Positions 6,852-13,372 of a stretch of 13,372 nucleotides of DNA are shown here, one piece after another; the first letter of the stretch is position 1; every line of letters starts with the position of its first letter. The notes beneath the pieces are model-generated. The model made no database searches. It was given only the letters and a program-made list of their open reading frames with translations, and was not told the DNA's origin. The position numbers and the translations under genes were made by a program. This stretch comes from an uncultured Sutterella sp. (GTDB lineage Bacteria > Pseudomonadota > Gammaproteobacteria > Burkholderiales > Burkholderiaceae_F), in the NCBI GenBank assembly GCA_905192805.1, contig CAJJMF010000054.1:1-13372 (forward strand). The letters run 5' to 3'.

Positions 6852-7337
6852 TTAGCCCTCCTTGTCGCCCGAGAGCATCGCCTGGGCTTTCGCCTTTTCT
6901 TCGCTCGTCAAGGGCTGCTGGGTTTGTGCGAGCGCCGCCTTACGACGACGCAAGTTAACGATAAAGGCCCCCAAGCCAATCAAAAAGAGGGCCACGGGTC
7001 CTAACCACAAAATGTAGGTCGTTGACTTAAAGGGCGGACGATAGAGCACGAAGTCCCCGTAGCGTTCCACCATAAAGTCCACAATTTCTTTATTGGTCTT
7101 ACCGGCCTTGACCTGTTCGATCACTTGGTTACGAAGGTCCACGGCCAATTCCGCGTTACTTTCGGCAATCGACTGGTTTTGGCACACAAGGCACCGTAAC
7201 TGCTCGGAGACTTCCACCACGCGTTGGTGCGCAATCGGGTCAAAGGCCGTAGGCGCCGCTTCTTTGGCGGCCCAGACGCCCGCGCTCGCGGAGATCATCG
7301 CGACCCCCAGCATTAAGGGTAAAAGAATGCGTCGCAT
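6852..7337 (-). CDS. ccmH: Cytochrome c maturation thiol oxidoreductase CcmH (CcmL type)
   Basis: CcmH helps reduce the CXXCH cysteines of apocytochrome c and works with CcmF and CcmI in haem ligation. The 161-residue product has an N-terminal signal (hydrophobic about 4-23, ending V-W-A-A). The defining LRCxxC motif LRCLVCQNQS lies at residues 47-56, with active cysteines C49 and C52. The helical region continues to ERYGDFVLYRPP (91-102), also typical of the family. A single membrane anchor spans about 108-128 and ends in a basic RRRK. Length fits stand-alone CcmH/CycL rather than the long fused E. coli form. The ATG at 7337 shares one base with the ccmG stop (TAATG), indicating translational coupling. 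Confidence 0.95.
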   Translation of the reverse strand: MRRILLPLMLGVAMISASAGVWAAKEAAPTAFDPIAHQRVVEVSEQLRCLVCQNQSIAESNAELAVDLRNQVIEQVKAGKTNKEIVDFMVERYGDFVLYRPPFKSTTYILWLGPVALFLIGLGAFIVNLRRRKAALAQTQQPLTSEEKAKAQAMLSGDKEG

Positions 7338-7891
7338 TATTCCGCCTCCAATTGCGCCAGTAACGGCTGAATCTGTTCGTTCCAGAGTTCCGGCGTCAAG
7401 GGGTAACTCACCTTGGCCCGGATCACGCCTTTTTTGTCCACCACAAAGGTTTCGGGCACGCCCGTCACCCCTAAGTCAATCGTGGCACTCGCTTTGGGTT
7501 CAAAGACCGCGATGTCGTAGGGATTGCCCGCTTGACGCAACCACTGTTCCGCGGCCGAGGTTTGGTCACGGTAAAGTAACCCTACGATCGGGTTCTTTAA
7601 GCCTTTACGCTTTAAATCAACCATAAAGGGGTGCTCTTGCTTACAGGGCACGCACCACGTAGCCCACACGTTGAGTAGCCACACTTTGCCCGACATGGCC
7701 TTCGGGTCAAAGTTTTTATCCTTTTCAAACAGGAGCGGCAGCTGCCATTCGGGCATCGGTTTATTGATTAACACCGAAGGAAGGGTGCGCGGATCCAAGA
7801 AGAGCCCCTTATAAAGGAACCCCGAGAGGACCAGAAACACCACAAACGGTATTAAAAACTTCAGATTGAATAACGATTTCTTTTGTTCCAT
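7337..7891 (-). CDS. ccmG: Thiol:disulfide interchange protein CcmG (DsbE)
   Basis: CcmG is a membrane-tethered periplasmic thioredoxin-like protein that, using electrons from CcdA/DsbD, reduces the CcmH or apocytochrome disulfide. The 184-residue product has an N-terminal anchor (about 12-31) after a basic MEQKK. The active site WCVPC has C80 and C83 and sits in NVWATWCVPCKQEHP. The cis-proline loop GVTGVPETF has P146, and the central strand VGLLYRD is also family-typical. The start chosen is ATG at 7891, because it begins right before the anchor and has GGAGAG 6 nt upstream. A frame extending to 8041 would overlap ccmF and add 50 unrelated residues. It follows ccmF after a 79-nt gap and overlaps ccmH by one base. 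Confidence 0.95.
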   Translation of the reverse strand: MEQKKSLFNLKFLIPFVVFLVLSGFLYKGLFLDPRTLPSVLINKPMPEWQLPLLFEKDKNFDPKAMSGKVWLLNVWATWCVPCKQEHPFMVDLKRKGLKNPIVGLLYRDQTSAAEQWLRQAGNPYDIAVFEPKASATIDLGVTGVPETFVVDKKGVIRAKVSYPLTPELWNEQIQPLLAQLEAE

Positions 7892-7970
7892 CTTGCTCTC
7901 TCCAAAAGGGAAAGGGGGTTTGCTGACGACTCCCTTCCCCTTTGAGCTCGTTTGAGGGGGTCCGTAGTCT
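7892..7970 (-). other. ccmF-ccmG spacer with a small hairpin
   Basis: A 79-nt gap in a compact operon. AAAGGGG / CCCCTTT (minus strand 7943-7937 with 7917-7911, 19-nt loop) can form a stem ending 7 nt before the ccmG ribosome site GGAGAG (7903-7898). It may tune translation or protect a processed end; no U-tract follows. Confidence 0.35.
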
Positions 7971-9929
7971 TTAGACCGCAACGGTCTCACGCGCTTTCGC
8001 TTTACGGCGATAGCGACGGTCCATGGCTGCCCAGACACCACCGAAGGCCATGATCAAGCAACCAAACCAAATCCACGTCACAAAGGGCTTGCTGTAGGCA
8101 CGCACAACCCAACCACCGTCGGAGGTGGGCGCCCCCAAACTCACGTACACGTCGCCCGTGATCGAGTGGCGGATGGCCGCTTCGGTCATCGGCATCGAAT
8201 GTGAGCTAAAGTACTTGCGTTTTTCCGGGTACAAGTCCTGAACGAACTTACCGTTACGTTCTAAGGTAAAGTGACCACGATCAGCCGTGTAGTTGGGGCC
8301 CTTTTCGTTGGTAATTGCTTTCAACGTGAAGGTGTACCCGTCGACCGTCACCTGTTCACCCGGGAACATGTGCACGTCGCGCTCCGAGGAGTAGCCTTTC
8401 ACCAACGCCACCCCAATGATGAAGACCGCCACACCGACGTGCGCAATCTGCATCCCCCAGTAAGCGCGGGGCTGGTTAAAGAGCTTCGTTAATAAGCCAC
8501 CCTTGGCGTGACGGATCTGCTGACGGAACCCTTCCACGACGCTCGTGATCACGAAGATCGCAGCGGTGATCCCCACAAAGACCCAAGCGCCTAATTCACC
8601 CATCAAGTAGGGAATCGCGATACCCGCAACGACGGAGACCGCCGCGCACCAAGCGACCGTCTTCATCAACGCGACCGGATCGGCAGACTTCCAGCGCGCA
8701 AGGGGCCCTAAGCCAATCAAAAAGACGAGCGGAATCATCAAGGGACCAAAGACCGCATCAAAGTACGGGGGCCCAACCGAGATCTTGCCCGCGTTCAAGG
8801 CATCTAAGAATAAGGGGTAAAGCGTCCCCAAGAGGACCGCGCCCATGGCGACCACTAAGAGCACGTTGTTGACAAGCAACATCGATTCACGCGAAATGAG
8901 ACCGAAGTTCCCGCCCAAACCCACGGTCGGGGCACGCCAGGCAAAAAGTAAGAACGAGAGCCCAATGACGATAATCAAGAAGGCGAGAATGAAGATCCCG
9001 CGTTCCGGGTCGCTCGCGAAGGCGTGCACCGAGGTGAGCACCCCAGAACGGACCAAGAACGTCCCTAAGAGCGACAAGCTAAACGTCAAAATCGCTAAGA
9101 GCACCGTCCAAATGCGGAAGCAACCACGTTTTTCGGTTACAGCCAAGGAGTGCATCAAGGCCGTCCCCGTTAACCAGGGCATGAAAGAGGAGTTTTCCAC
9201 CGGGTCCCAGAACCACCAGCCACCCCAGCCGAGTTCGTAGTACGCCCAGTAGGACCCTAACGCGATCCCTAAGGTGAGGAGCACCCACGCGGCCGTCGTC
9301 CAGGGGCGCATCCAGCGGGCCCACGCGGCGTCTAAACGACCCGAAATGAGCGCAGCAATGGAGAACGCAAACGGCACCGAGAAGCCCACATAGCCTAAGT
9401 AAAGGAGCGGCGGATGGAATACCATCCCCGGGTCCTGCAACAAGGGATTCAAGTCCGCGCCTTCCGCGGGGGCCGGGAATAAGCGCAAGAACGGATCCGA
9501 GGTGAGCAGCATAAAGAGCAAAAAGCCCGTGCCTACCAAGCCCATCGTGGCGACCACGCGGGCCACCATTTCGCTCGGTAAGCGACGTGCTGCCATACTT
9601 AACGCCGCACCCCACCACGAAAGCGTCACGGTCCAGAAGAGGATCGAGCCTTCATGGCTACCCCAGGTCGCGGCCACTTTGTAGTACCACGGCAGGAGCG
9701 AATTGGAATTGTTGGCAACGTTTAAGACGGTAAAGTCTGAGGCATAAAACGAGTACGCCAAGCACCCGATGGCAATCGTGCCAAAGAGCGCATTAGCGAG
9801 TGCTGCGGGGCGAGCGACCGCCATTAAGGCGTCGTTACCCTTGAGCGCACCAATCATCGGGAAGATCCCTTGAATGAGGCTCAACGCGAGGCACAGAATT
9901 AAGGCAAAGTGACCAATCTCAGGAATCAC
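7971..9929 (-). CDS. ccmF: Cytochrome c haem lyase subunit CcmF
   Basis: CcmF is the integral membrane core of the haem ligase: it accepts haem from holo-CcmE and attaches it to apocytochrome c. With the GTG start at 9929 the product has 652 residues, close to the family's usual 640-670. The N-terminus (start)-IPEIGHFAL matches the conserved PEIG opening. The WWD haem-handling domain is WGGWWFWDPVENSSFMPWL (235-253). Conserved histidines appear in FHPPLLY (H172), ALMHSLA (H260), SVHAFA (H302) and QIAHVGV (H497). About 14-15 hydrophobic helices run along the protein, with a periplasmic domain at about 512-615 before the last helix. GGAGAA lies 5 nt before the GTG. Upstream in-frame ATGs (to 10028) would translate a structured intergenic region and are rejected. 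Confidence 0.95.
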   Translation of the reverse strand: MIPEIGHFALILCLALSLIQGIFPMIGALKGNDALMAVARPAALANALFGTIAIGCLAYSFYASDFTVLNVANNSNSLLPWYYKVAATWGSHEGSILFWTVTLSWWGAALSMAARRLPSEMVARVVATMGLVGTGFLLFMLLTSDPFLRLFPAPAEGADLNPLLQDPGMVFHPPLLYLGYVGFSVPFAFSIAALISGRLDAAWARWMRPWTTAAWVLLTLGIALGSYWAYYELGWGGWWFWDPVENSSFMPWLTGTALMHSLAVTEKRGCFRIWTVLLAILTFSLSLLGTFLVRSGVLTSVHAFASDPERGIFILAFLIIVIGLSFLLFAWRAPTVGLGGNFGLISRESMLLVNNVLLVVAMGAVLLGTLYPLFLDALNAGKISVGPPYFDAVFGPLMIPLVFLIGLGPLARWKSADPVALMKTVAWCAAVSVVAGIAIPYLMGELGAWVFVGITAAIFVITSVVEGFRQQIRHAKGGLLTKLFNQPRAYWGMQIAHVGVAVFIIGVALVKGYSSERDVHMFPGEQVTVDGYTFTLKAITNEKGPNYTADRGHFTLERNGKFVQDLYPEKRKYFSSHSMPMTEAAIRHSITGDVYVSLGAPTSDGGWVVRAYSKPFVTWIWFGCLIMAFGGVWAAMDRRYRRKAKARETVAV

Positions 9930-10132
9930 TTTAATTCTCCAGAGTGTTGAGGTGTTGTGGTCGTTTGTGTGCCGTTCGCCTATGGTGGGGTCTCGATTAA
10001 GACCCCGCCACACAAAGCGACCGTTCACATAAACGTACTCGCCACGCTTCCCCTATAGGGGTGGGGTGCACCCGTGGTTTCCGGTGGCGAGGGGGTGTAA
10101 AACAGGTTGGCAGAGGGTTCACTCAACCGACA
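9930..10132 (-). other. Structured ccmE-ccmF intercistronic region
   Basis: This 203-nt gap is by far the longest in the operon and is packed with perfect dyads. Element A (9959-10022) pairs GGTCG-TTTGTGTG with CACACAAA-g-CGACC: 13 pairs with one bulged base. It encloses GGGGTCT / AGACCCC (9987-9993, 10000-10006; 6-nt loop). Element B pairs CTCGCCAC with GTGGCGAG (10038-10045, 10084-10091). It encloses the palindromes CCCCTATAGGGG (10050-10061) and GGGTGCACCC (10064-10073). A possible outer pairing GTTGAG / CTCAAC would join the ends of the gap. No coding potential fits it. It could be an RNA-processing or stability site, an attenuator, a ligand-sensing RNA or a small inserted repeat element. 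The pairings are seen; the function is unknown. Confidence 0.55.
9935..9940 (-). promoter_or_regulatory. Ribosome binding site deciding the ccmF GTG start
   Basis: GGAGAA on the minus strand, 5 nt before the GTG at 9929. With the conserved PEIG N-terminus it fixes a non-ATG start. Confidence 0.7.
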
Positions 10133-10630
10133 TTAGGGGTGGTTAGCAGGCATCTTCGCCCCCGGGGGCATATCCCCGTGAACGTTATGCGCCTTTTCCA
10201 CGCCCTTCTTATGCGCGTCCTCTAAGGCCTTGGCGGCTTCGGGCGGCATGTAGTTTTCGTCGTGCTTGGCTAACACTTCGCTCGCCGTAAACAGGCCCTT
10301 ATCGTCCAACTTCCCTAAGGCCACCACGCCCTGGCCTTCCGCAAAGAGGTCAGGAAGGATGCCCTTGTATTGCACGGGGACCAATTTGGCCGTATCCGAA
10401 ATCTTGAATTGCACCGTGACGCCGTCGGCGAGTCGCTTCACGGAGCCCGGCTCCACCACGCCCCCGAGTCGGAACGTACGCCCTTGCGGGGCTTCGTTCG
10501 CGGCGACTTGGCTCGGCGAGAAGAAAAAGACCAAATTATCGTTAAAGGCTTGCAGAGCCATAAAGGCCCCCACCCCAACGATGGCAACGGCAGCGCCAAT
10601 TAAGGCAAACTTTTTGGTTTTTGAGTTCAT
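10133..10630 (-). CDS. ccmE: Haem chaperone CcmE
   Basis: CcmE is a membrane-anchored periplasmic protein that binds haem covalently through one histidine and carries it from CcmC to CcmF. The 165-residue product has a basic start (MNSKTKK), one membrane helix at about 8-29, then the OB-fold. Family stretches include RTFRLGGVVEPGSV (51-64), VQFKISDT (73-80), VPVQYKGILPDLFAEGQGVV (84-103) and the haem site KHDENYMP. In the haem site, H123 is the covalent ligand and Y127 the axial partner. The C-terminal tail (130-165) is flexible and rich in H, K and P. The ATG at 10630 has GGAGA 8 nt upstream, inside the end of ccmD. Only 3 nt separate it from the ccmD stop, whereas 203 structured nt separate it from ccmF. 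Confidence 0.96.
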   Translation of the reverse strand: MNSKTKKFALIGAAVAIVGVGAFMALQAFNDNLVFFFSPSQVAANEAPQGRTFRLGGVVEPGSVKRLADGVTVQFKISDTAKLVPVQYKGILPDLFAEGQGVVALGKLDDKGLFTASEVLAKHDENYMPPEAAKALEDAHKKGVEKAHNVHGDMPPGAKMPANHP

Positions 10631-10633
10631 AGT

Positions 10634-10816
10634 CTAGATCTCCATTGTCGCTTTGGAGGCGCGGGCTTCACGCAACAAACGCTGACAGATGCGTTTGCGA
10701 CGCGCACGCAAGGAAAAAATTTCATAGATCACGGCAATCGTGAGCGCACTGTAGGCGCTCCAGACGTAGTAGCCATGACCACCCATATGAAAGAAATCCG
10801 AAACTGAGTTCCACAT
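10634..10816 (-). CDS. ccmD: Haem exporter accessory protein CcmD
   Basis: CcmD is a small single-helix inner membrane protein that joins the CcmABC complex and is needed for release of holo-CcmE. The 60-residue product carries the family hallmark FFHMGGHGYYVWSAY (residues 8-22), then one membrane helix at about 19-36. A strongly basic cytoplasmic tail (LRARRKRICQRLLREAR) follows. It overlaps the ccmC stop by one base (TAATG), so translation is probably coupled, and ends 3 nt before ccmE. Confidence 0.93.
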   Translation of the reverse strand: MWNSVSDFFHMGGHGYYVWSAYSALTIAVIYEIFSLRARRKRICQRLLREARASKATMEI

Positions 10817-11541
10817 TACAGAGTACCCTCCAGTGCTGCTTCTTTAGTCCAATCTTCACGACGTTCACGCTCGAGAATAATGGAGCGCGAGCGTGCGAGC
10901 ACGACACCGATCCCATAGCAGGTGCCCGCACACACCATCGTCAGTAACGCGTAGAGCATCGTCGGGGCCATCGAGGTACCTTTACTCGTGATACTTGCCC
11001 CTTGGTGCAACGTGTTCCACCACTGAACCGAGAAGTAAATGATCGGGACATTCACCACGCCCACCAAGCTAATCACCGACGAGGCACGGTCCGCACGGCG
11101 CGGATCTTCGATCGCGGCGTGAAGCGCAATAAAGCCCAAATACAAGAAAAAGAGAATTAATTCGGAGGTTAAACGCGCGTCCCACACCCAGTACGTGCCC
11201 CAGGTCGGACGTCCCCAGAAGGAGCCGCAGAATAAGCACACGAACGCAAAGAGTGCTCCCGTGGGTGCCATCGCTTGCGCGAGGATAAAGCTCATCTTGG
11301 AGTTACGCAAGAGGCCAATCGCGGAAAAGACCGCCATCAGTACGTACAAGAACATCGAGAGCCAGGCGGCCGCGACGTGAATAAACATGATGCGGTACGA
11401 GTTACCCTGACGGAAATCGATCGGGGCCTCAAAAAAGCCAATATAAAAGCCCAATACGAATAGCACAAAGGCGAGTCCTAACATAAAGGGGACAATCTTG
11501 CCCGCTTTACGGTAAAAGACTTGGGGTTCAAATAATCGCAT
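10816..11541 (-). CDS. ccmC: Haem handling protein CcmC
   Basis: CcmC presents haem in the periplasmic leaflet of the inner membrane and is essential for loading it onto CcmE. The 241-residue product has six hydrophobic helices and a WWD-type domain, WGRPTWGTYWVWDARLTSEL (109-128). Flanking haem-ligand histidines are H55 (MFIHVAAAW) and H179 (WWNTLHQG). Length and motif order match the family. The ATG at 11541 has AGGAG 9 nt upstream. A 72-nt gap separates it from ccmB, and its stop overlaps the ccmD start (TAATG). Confidence 0.96.
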   Translation of the reverse strand: MRLFEPQVFYRKAGKIVPFMLGLAFVLFVLGFYIGFFEAPIDFRQGNSYRIMFIHVAAAWLSMFLYVLMAVFSAIGLLRNSKMSFILAQAMAPTGALFAFVCLFCGSFWGRPTWGTYWVWDARLTSELILFFLYLGFIALHAAIEDPRRADRASSVISLVGVVNVPIIYFSVQWWNTLHQGASITSKGTSMAPTMLYALLTMVCAGTCYGIGVVLARSRSIILERERREDWTKEAALEGTL

Positions 11542-11613
11542 CGAAGAGCTCTCCTACGATAGTAATGGTGAGTGAGGGGGACAACGGGCCCAACGTTCTT
11601 TGGGGTTGGTTTA
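11542..11613 (-). other. ccmB-ccmC spacer
   Basis: 72 nt after tandem ccmB stop codons TAATAA (11616-11611). Apart from the ccmC ribosome site (AGGAG, 11555-11551) and a GGGCCC palindrome no feature stands out. Confidence 0.5.
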
Positions 11614-12282
11614 TTAGTTTTCCGCAATACGTAGCGCGGCCGCAATCGCCATGGGCGACAAGGCAGCACTGGCGAGCGTCAGACCACAAACAATCATAAA
11701 GTGCGGGGTCGGTGACATCGCAATCGCGACCGCTTGGCTCGCCCCCGCGCCAAAAATCAGTACCGGAATATAGAGGGGCAGTACGAGTAAACTCGTTAAC
11801 ACCCCACCACTACGAAGCCCCAAGGTGAGCGCCGCCCCGACGCCCCCAATAAAGGAGAGCACGGGGGTCCCTAAAAAGAGACTCGCCACCATCACCAAGG
11901 TTTGCTCGGTGGATAAATCAAACATCACGCCAAAGACCGTGGCAAAGACCGTCATCGGGACGCCCGTCACGAGCCAGTGCGCCAACACTTTGGCAATCAC
12001 AATAATGGGTAAAGGTTCGGCCGCAACGAGCATCTGCTCTAAGGTGCCATCGGCGTAGTCGGCCGCAAACATGCGGGGTAAGGACAAAAGGGCTGCCAAA
12101 AGCGCCGCCACCCACACGACCCCCGGGGCCATGGCACGCAGTGTGTTACTTTCTGCCCCGACGCCCAACGGCACCAAGGTCACCACGACCGCAAAAAAGA
12201 AAATCACTTGCGCCAAATCCGCTTTGCGGCGAAGCGCCAACATCAGGTCGCGCCGAAGAATCGTACGAAAGAGTTTCCACAT
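11614..12282 (-). CDS. ccmB: Haem exporter ABC permease CcmB
   Basis: CcmB is the membrane partner of the ATPase CcmA; together they use ATP hydrolysis to release holo-CcmE from CcmC/CcmD. The 222-residue product has six hydrophobic helices (about 24-41, 53-70, 92-122, 128-153, 160-182 and 195-216). The conserved cytoplasmic loop MFAADYADGTLEQMLVAAEPLP lies at about 71-92 and is the coupling stretch typical of CcmB. Length fits the family (about 220). ATG at 12282 has GGGAGA 8 nt upstream and lies 14 nt after the ccmA stop. It ends with tandem in-frame stops TAATAA. Confidence 0.95.
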   Translation of the reverse strand: MWKLFRTILRRDLMLALRRKADLAQVIFFFAVVVTLVPLGVGAESNTLRAMAPGVVWVAALLAALLSLPRMFAADYADGTLEQMLVAAEPLPIIVIAKVLAHWLVTGVPMTVFATVFGVMFDLSTEQTLVMVASLFLGTPVLSFIGGVGAALTLGLRSGGVLTSLLVLPLYIPVLIFGAGASQAVAIAMSPTPHFMIVCGLTLASAALSPMAIAAALRIAEN

Positions 12283-12296
12283 CGTCTTCGTCTCCC

Positions 12297-13010
12297 TTAG
12301 TGTGCCGCGTCGTTTTCGGCTTCAAGCGCGGCGGCGTTATCCAACGCTTTTTCGACCGCACTACGCTTCTTGGGCGCCCAACGTTCCGGTTCAATCACGA
12401 GTTTTTCGCCCGCCGACAACGGCACCTCTTGGTGCGTGACGAGCATCACGATGCCGCCTTGCGCCACGTGCTCCCCGATCAACTCGGCTAAGCGTGCCAC
12501 GCCTTTGACGTCCAAGGCCGTAAAGGGTTCGTCTAAGACCCAGAGCGTGACCGAACTCGCTAACCAGAGGCGAGCCAACGCGACACGGCGACGCTGCCCC
12601 TGCGAGAGTTGCCCCGCGGGCACATCAATGTAGTCCGAGAGCCCGACCGCATCGAGCGCATCCAAAGCCTGCGCTTCGGAGACTTCGAGAGAGGCCACTT
12701 CGGCATTGATGAGGACGTTTTCTAAGACCGATAAATCGTCTTTGACCCCATTACGGTGCCCGATGTAGCAAAGTTCTTTCCAGAAATCCTGGGCGGCTCT
12801 GTGCACCGGGACCCCACGCCAGGTGATGTCCCCTTCTAAGGGTCGCATCAGACCCGTCATCAGGCGCAAAAGCGTTGTCTTACCGGCTCCGTTGGAGCCC
12901 GCAATGCGCACCAGTGTGCCTGGACGAACCGAGAAGTTCATCCCTTTAAACAGTACGCGTTCACCACGCTCACAGGTGAGCGATCGAACGTCGAGAATGG
13001 GGTCTGTCAT
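12297..13010 (-). CDS. ccmA: Haem exporter ABC ATPase CcmA
   Basis: CcmA is the ATPase of the CcmABCD complex. The 237-residue product shows Walker A GSNGAGKTT (38-46) and the Q-loop region near 75-90. The ABC signature LSQGQ is at 135-139, Walker B VTLWVLDEP at 154-162 (D160, E161) and the H-loop histidine in VTHQE (H193). The stretch after about 211 is a variable, charged, alanine-rich C-terminal tail slightly longer than in E. coli. The start is ATG at 13010 (MTDPILDVRSL), where homology-like sequence begins and AGGAA lies 10 nt upstream. A start at 13082 would add 24 residues with no ABC character. It is the first gene of the operon. Confidence 0.95.
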   Translation of the reverse strand: MTDPILDVRSLTCERGERVLFKGMNFSVRPGTLVRIAGSNGAGKTTLLRLMTGLMRPLEGDITWRGVPVHRAAQDFWKELCYIGHRNGVKDDLSVLENVLINAEVASLEVSEAQALDALDAVGLSDYIDVPAGQLSQGQRRRVALARLWLASSVTLWVLDEPFTALDVKGVARLAELIGEHVAQGGIVMLVTHQEVPLSAGEKLVIEPERWAPKKRSAVEKALDNAAALEAENDAAH

Positions 13011-13128
13011 CGTGTCTACTTTCCTGAGCTGCTTGGAAGCGCGTGAAAGGATAGGGTTCTCCGCCTTTTGGATGGGTCCCACTAGGCGAACTTATTGTGT
13101 GAGTTTAGGTAGAATGGATTAAGGCAAT

Positions 13129-13156
13129 CTTATAGCATGGGATAAGCCCTAGGTAA
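13129..13156 (-). promoter_or_regulatory. Candidate ccm operon promoter
   Basis: Minus-strand -35-like TTACCT (13156-13151) and -10-like TATAAG (13134-13129) with 16-nt spacing, about 120 nt upstream of the ccmA ATG. The -35 overlaps a CTAGGGGTTTACCTTACCTAGG-like imperfect dyad (13147-13169). Neither hexamer is a perfect consensus, so this is tentative. Confidence 0.4.
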
Positions 13157-13257
13157 GGTAAACCCCTAGAGCACTCGCACACTTTCTTGATAAATCGCGC
13201 CTTTGGGGGATGTAGCGCCCCTACGATTGATTGTGTAAATCAGGGCAAAAGGAAAAC

Positions 13258-13271
13258 ACTTAAGCTTAAGT
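13258..13271. repeat. 14-bp perfect palindrome ACTTAAGCTTAAGT
   Basis: Fully symmetrical with no spacer, about 100 nt upstream of the ccm promoter candidate. It may be a regulator-binding site; nothing else supports this. Confidence 0.35.
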
Positions 13272-13372
13272 TCAGCTTTTTGACCGCTCGTGCGCCCACC
13301 TTCCCCTCGAGAGACGTCAGGGCTGACGCACGAGAGTTAGCCCCGGTACAAGTCCACCACCGACCGTATTAA

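Larger units (their letters stand above)
13011..13372. other. Region upstream of ccmA to the right edge
   Basis: No gene could be supported in these 362 nt. Besides the promoter candidate it holds a 14-bp perfect palindrome ACTTAAGCTTAAGT (13258-13271). It also holds an inverted repeat CTCGTGCG / CGCACGAG (13287-13294, 13327-13334) with an inner CGTCA-gggc-TGACG hairpin (13315-13328), and TGATT-N5-AATCA (13228-13242). A 61-codon plus-strand frame from 13187 has no protein-like character. A minus-strand frame entering from the edge and stopping at 13337 could be the tail of a neighbouring gene but only 11 codons are visible. Confidence 0.6.

Noticed and set aside
7093..7626. 177-codon plus-strand frame antisense to ccmH/ccmG
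   Set aside because: Lies opposite two strongly supported genes, and the translation has no domain character; a shadow of the ccm reading frames.
9079..9618. 179-codon minus-strand frame inside ccmF in another frame
   Set aside because: Overlaps the conserved core of ccmF, Arg/Gly-rich translation typical of a frame shadow.
9930..10028. N-terminal extension of CcmF
   Set aside because: The added residues do not match the family; the region is better explained as structured RNA, and the GTG at 9929 has a ribosome site before PEIG.
13227..13242. FNR/ANR-like site TTGAT...ATCA upstream of ccmA
   Set aside because: An FNR box is TTGAT-N4-ATCAA; here the half-sites are 7 nt apart and the second is ATCAG, so the match is not valid.
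13187..13372. 61-codon plus-strand frame at the right edge
   Set aside because: No ribosome site of note and no recognisable composition; it crosses the palindromes of the ccmA upstream region.
13337..13372. Possible C-terminal tail of a minus-strand gene entering from the right edge
   Set aside because: Only 11 codons before a TAA are visible, too few to call a gene.

Overview
The window looks like a chromosomal piece of a betaproteobacterium. A Burkholderiales, Sutterellaceae-like host is my best guess, but that rests on gene content and style only and is an inference. It carries a complete System I cytochrome c maturation operon (ccmABCDEFGHI), all on the minus strand. It also carries the start of a large surface protein with the extended signal peptide (ESPR) of Gram-negative type V secreted proteins. 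No tRNA, rRNA, CRISPR array, transposase or phage gene was seen.

Layout. Positions 1-3108 (minus) hold the first 1036 codons of an autotransporter-type protein that runs off the left edge; its reading frame is open throughout and visibly more A+T-rich than the rest. Positions 3109-3463 are an AT-rich promoter region with a palindrome lying exactly between the -35 and -10 candidates. Positions 3464-4801 (minus) encode an unrecognised, very acidic 445-residue protein ending at a clear intrinsic terminator. Positions 4802-5152 are a divergent gap with a strong hairpin just upstream of a 66-residue two-helix membrane protein (5153-5353, plus). That gene ends at its own terminator, facing a second hairpin at the end of the ccm operon.

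The ccm block (13010 down to 5511) is nearly gapless. ccmD/ccmC and ccmH/ccmG overlap in TAATG; ccmE/ccmD and ccmI/ccmH are 3 nt apart; ccmB/ccmA 14 nt apart. Longer gaps lie between ccmB and ccmC (72 nt), ccmF and ccmG (79 nt) and, most strikingly, ccmE and ccmF (203 nt), where several perfect inverted repeats predict a folded RNA. Upstream of ccmA there is a plausible promoter, but no gene could be supported to the right edge.

How the genes work together. CcmA and CcmB form the ABC part that releases holo-CcmE from CcmC/CcmD. CcmC loads haem onto the CcmE histidine. CcmG and CcmH keep the apocytochrome CXXCH thiols reduced, CcmI captures the apocytochrome, and CcmF with CcmH/CcmI performs the ligation. 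The surface protein, the acidic protein and the small membrane protein have no visible link to this pathway. I found no clearly new multi-gene system. The items most worth checking are the structured ccmE-ccmF RNA, the hairpin leader of the 66-residue gene, the operator-like palindrome at the adhesin promoter, and the unrecognised acidic protein.
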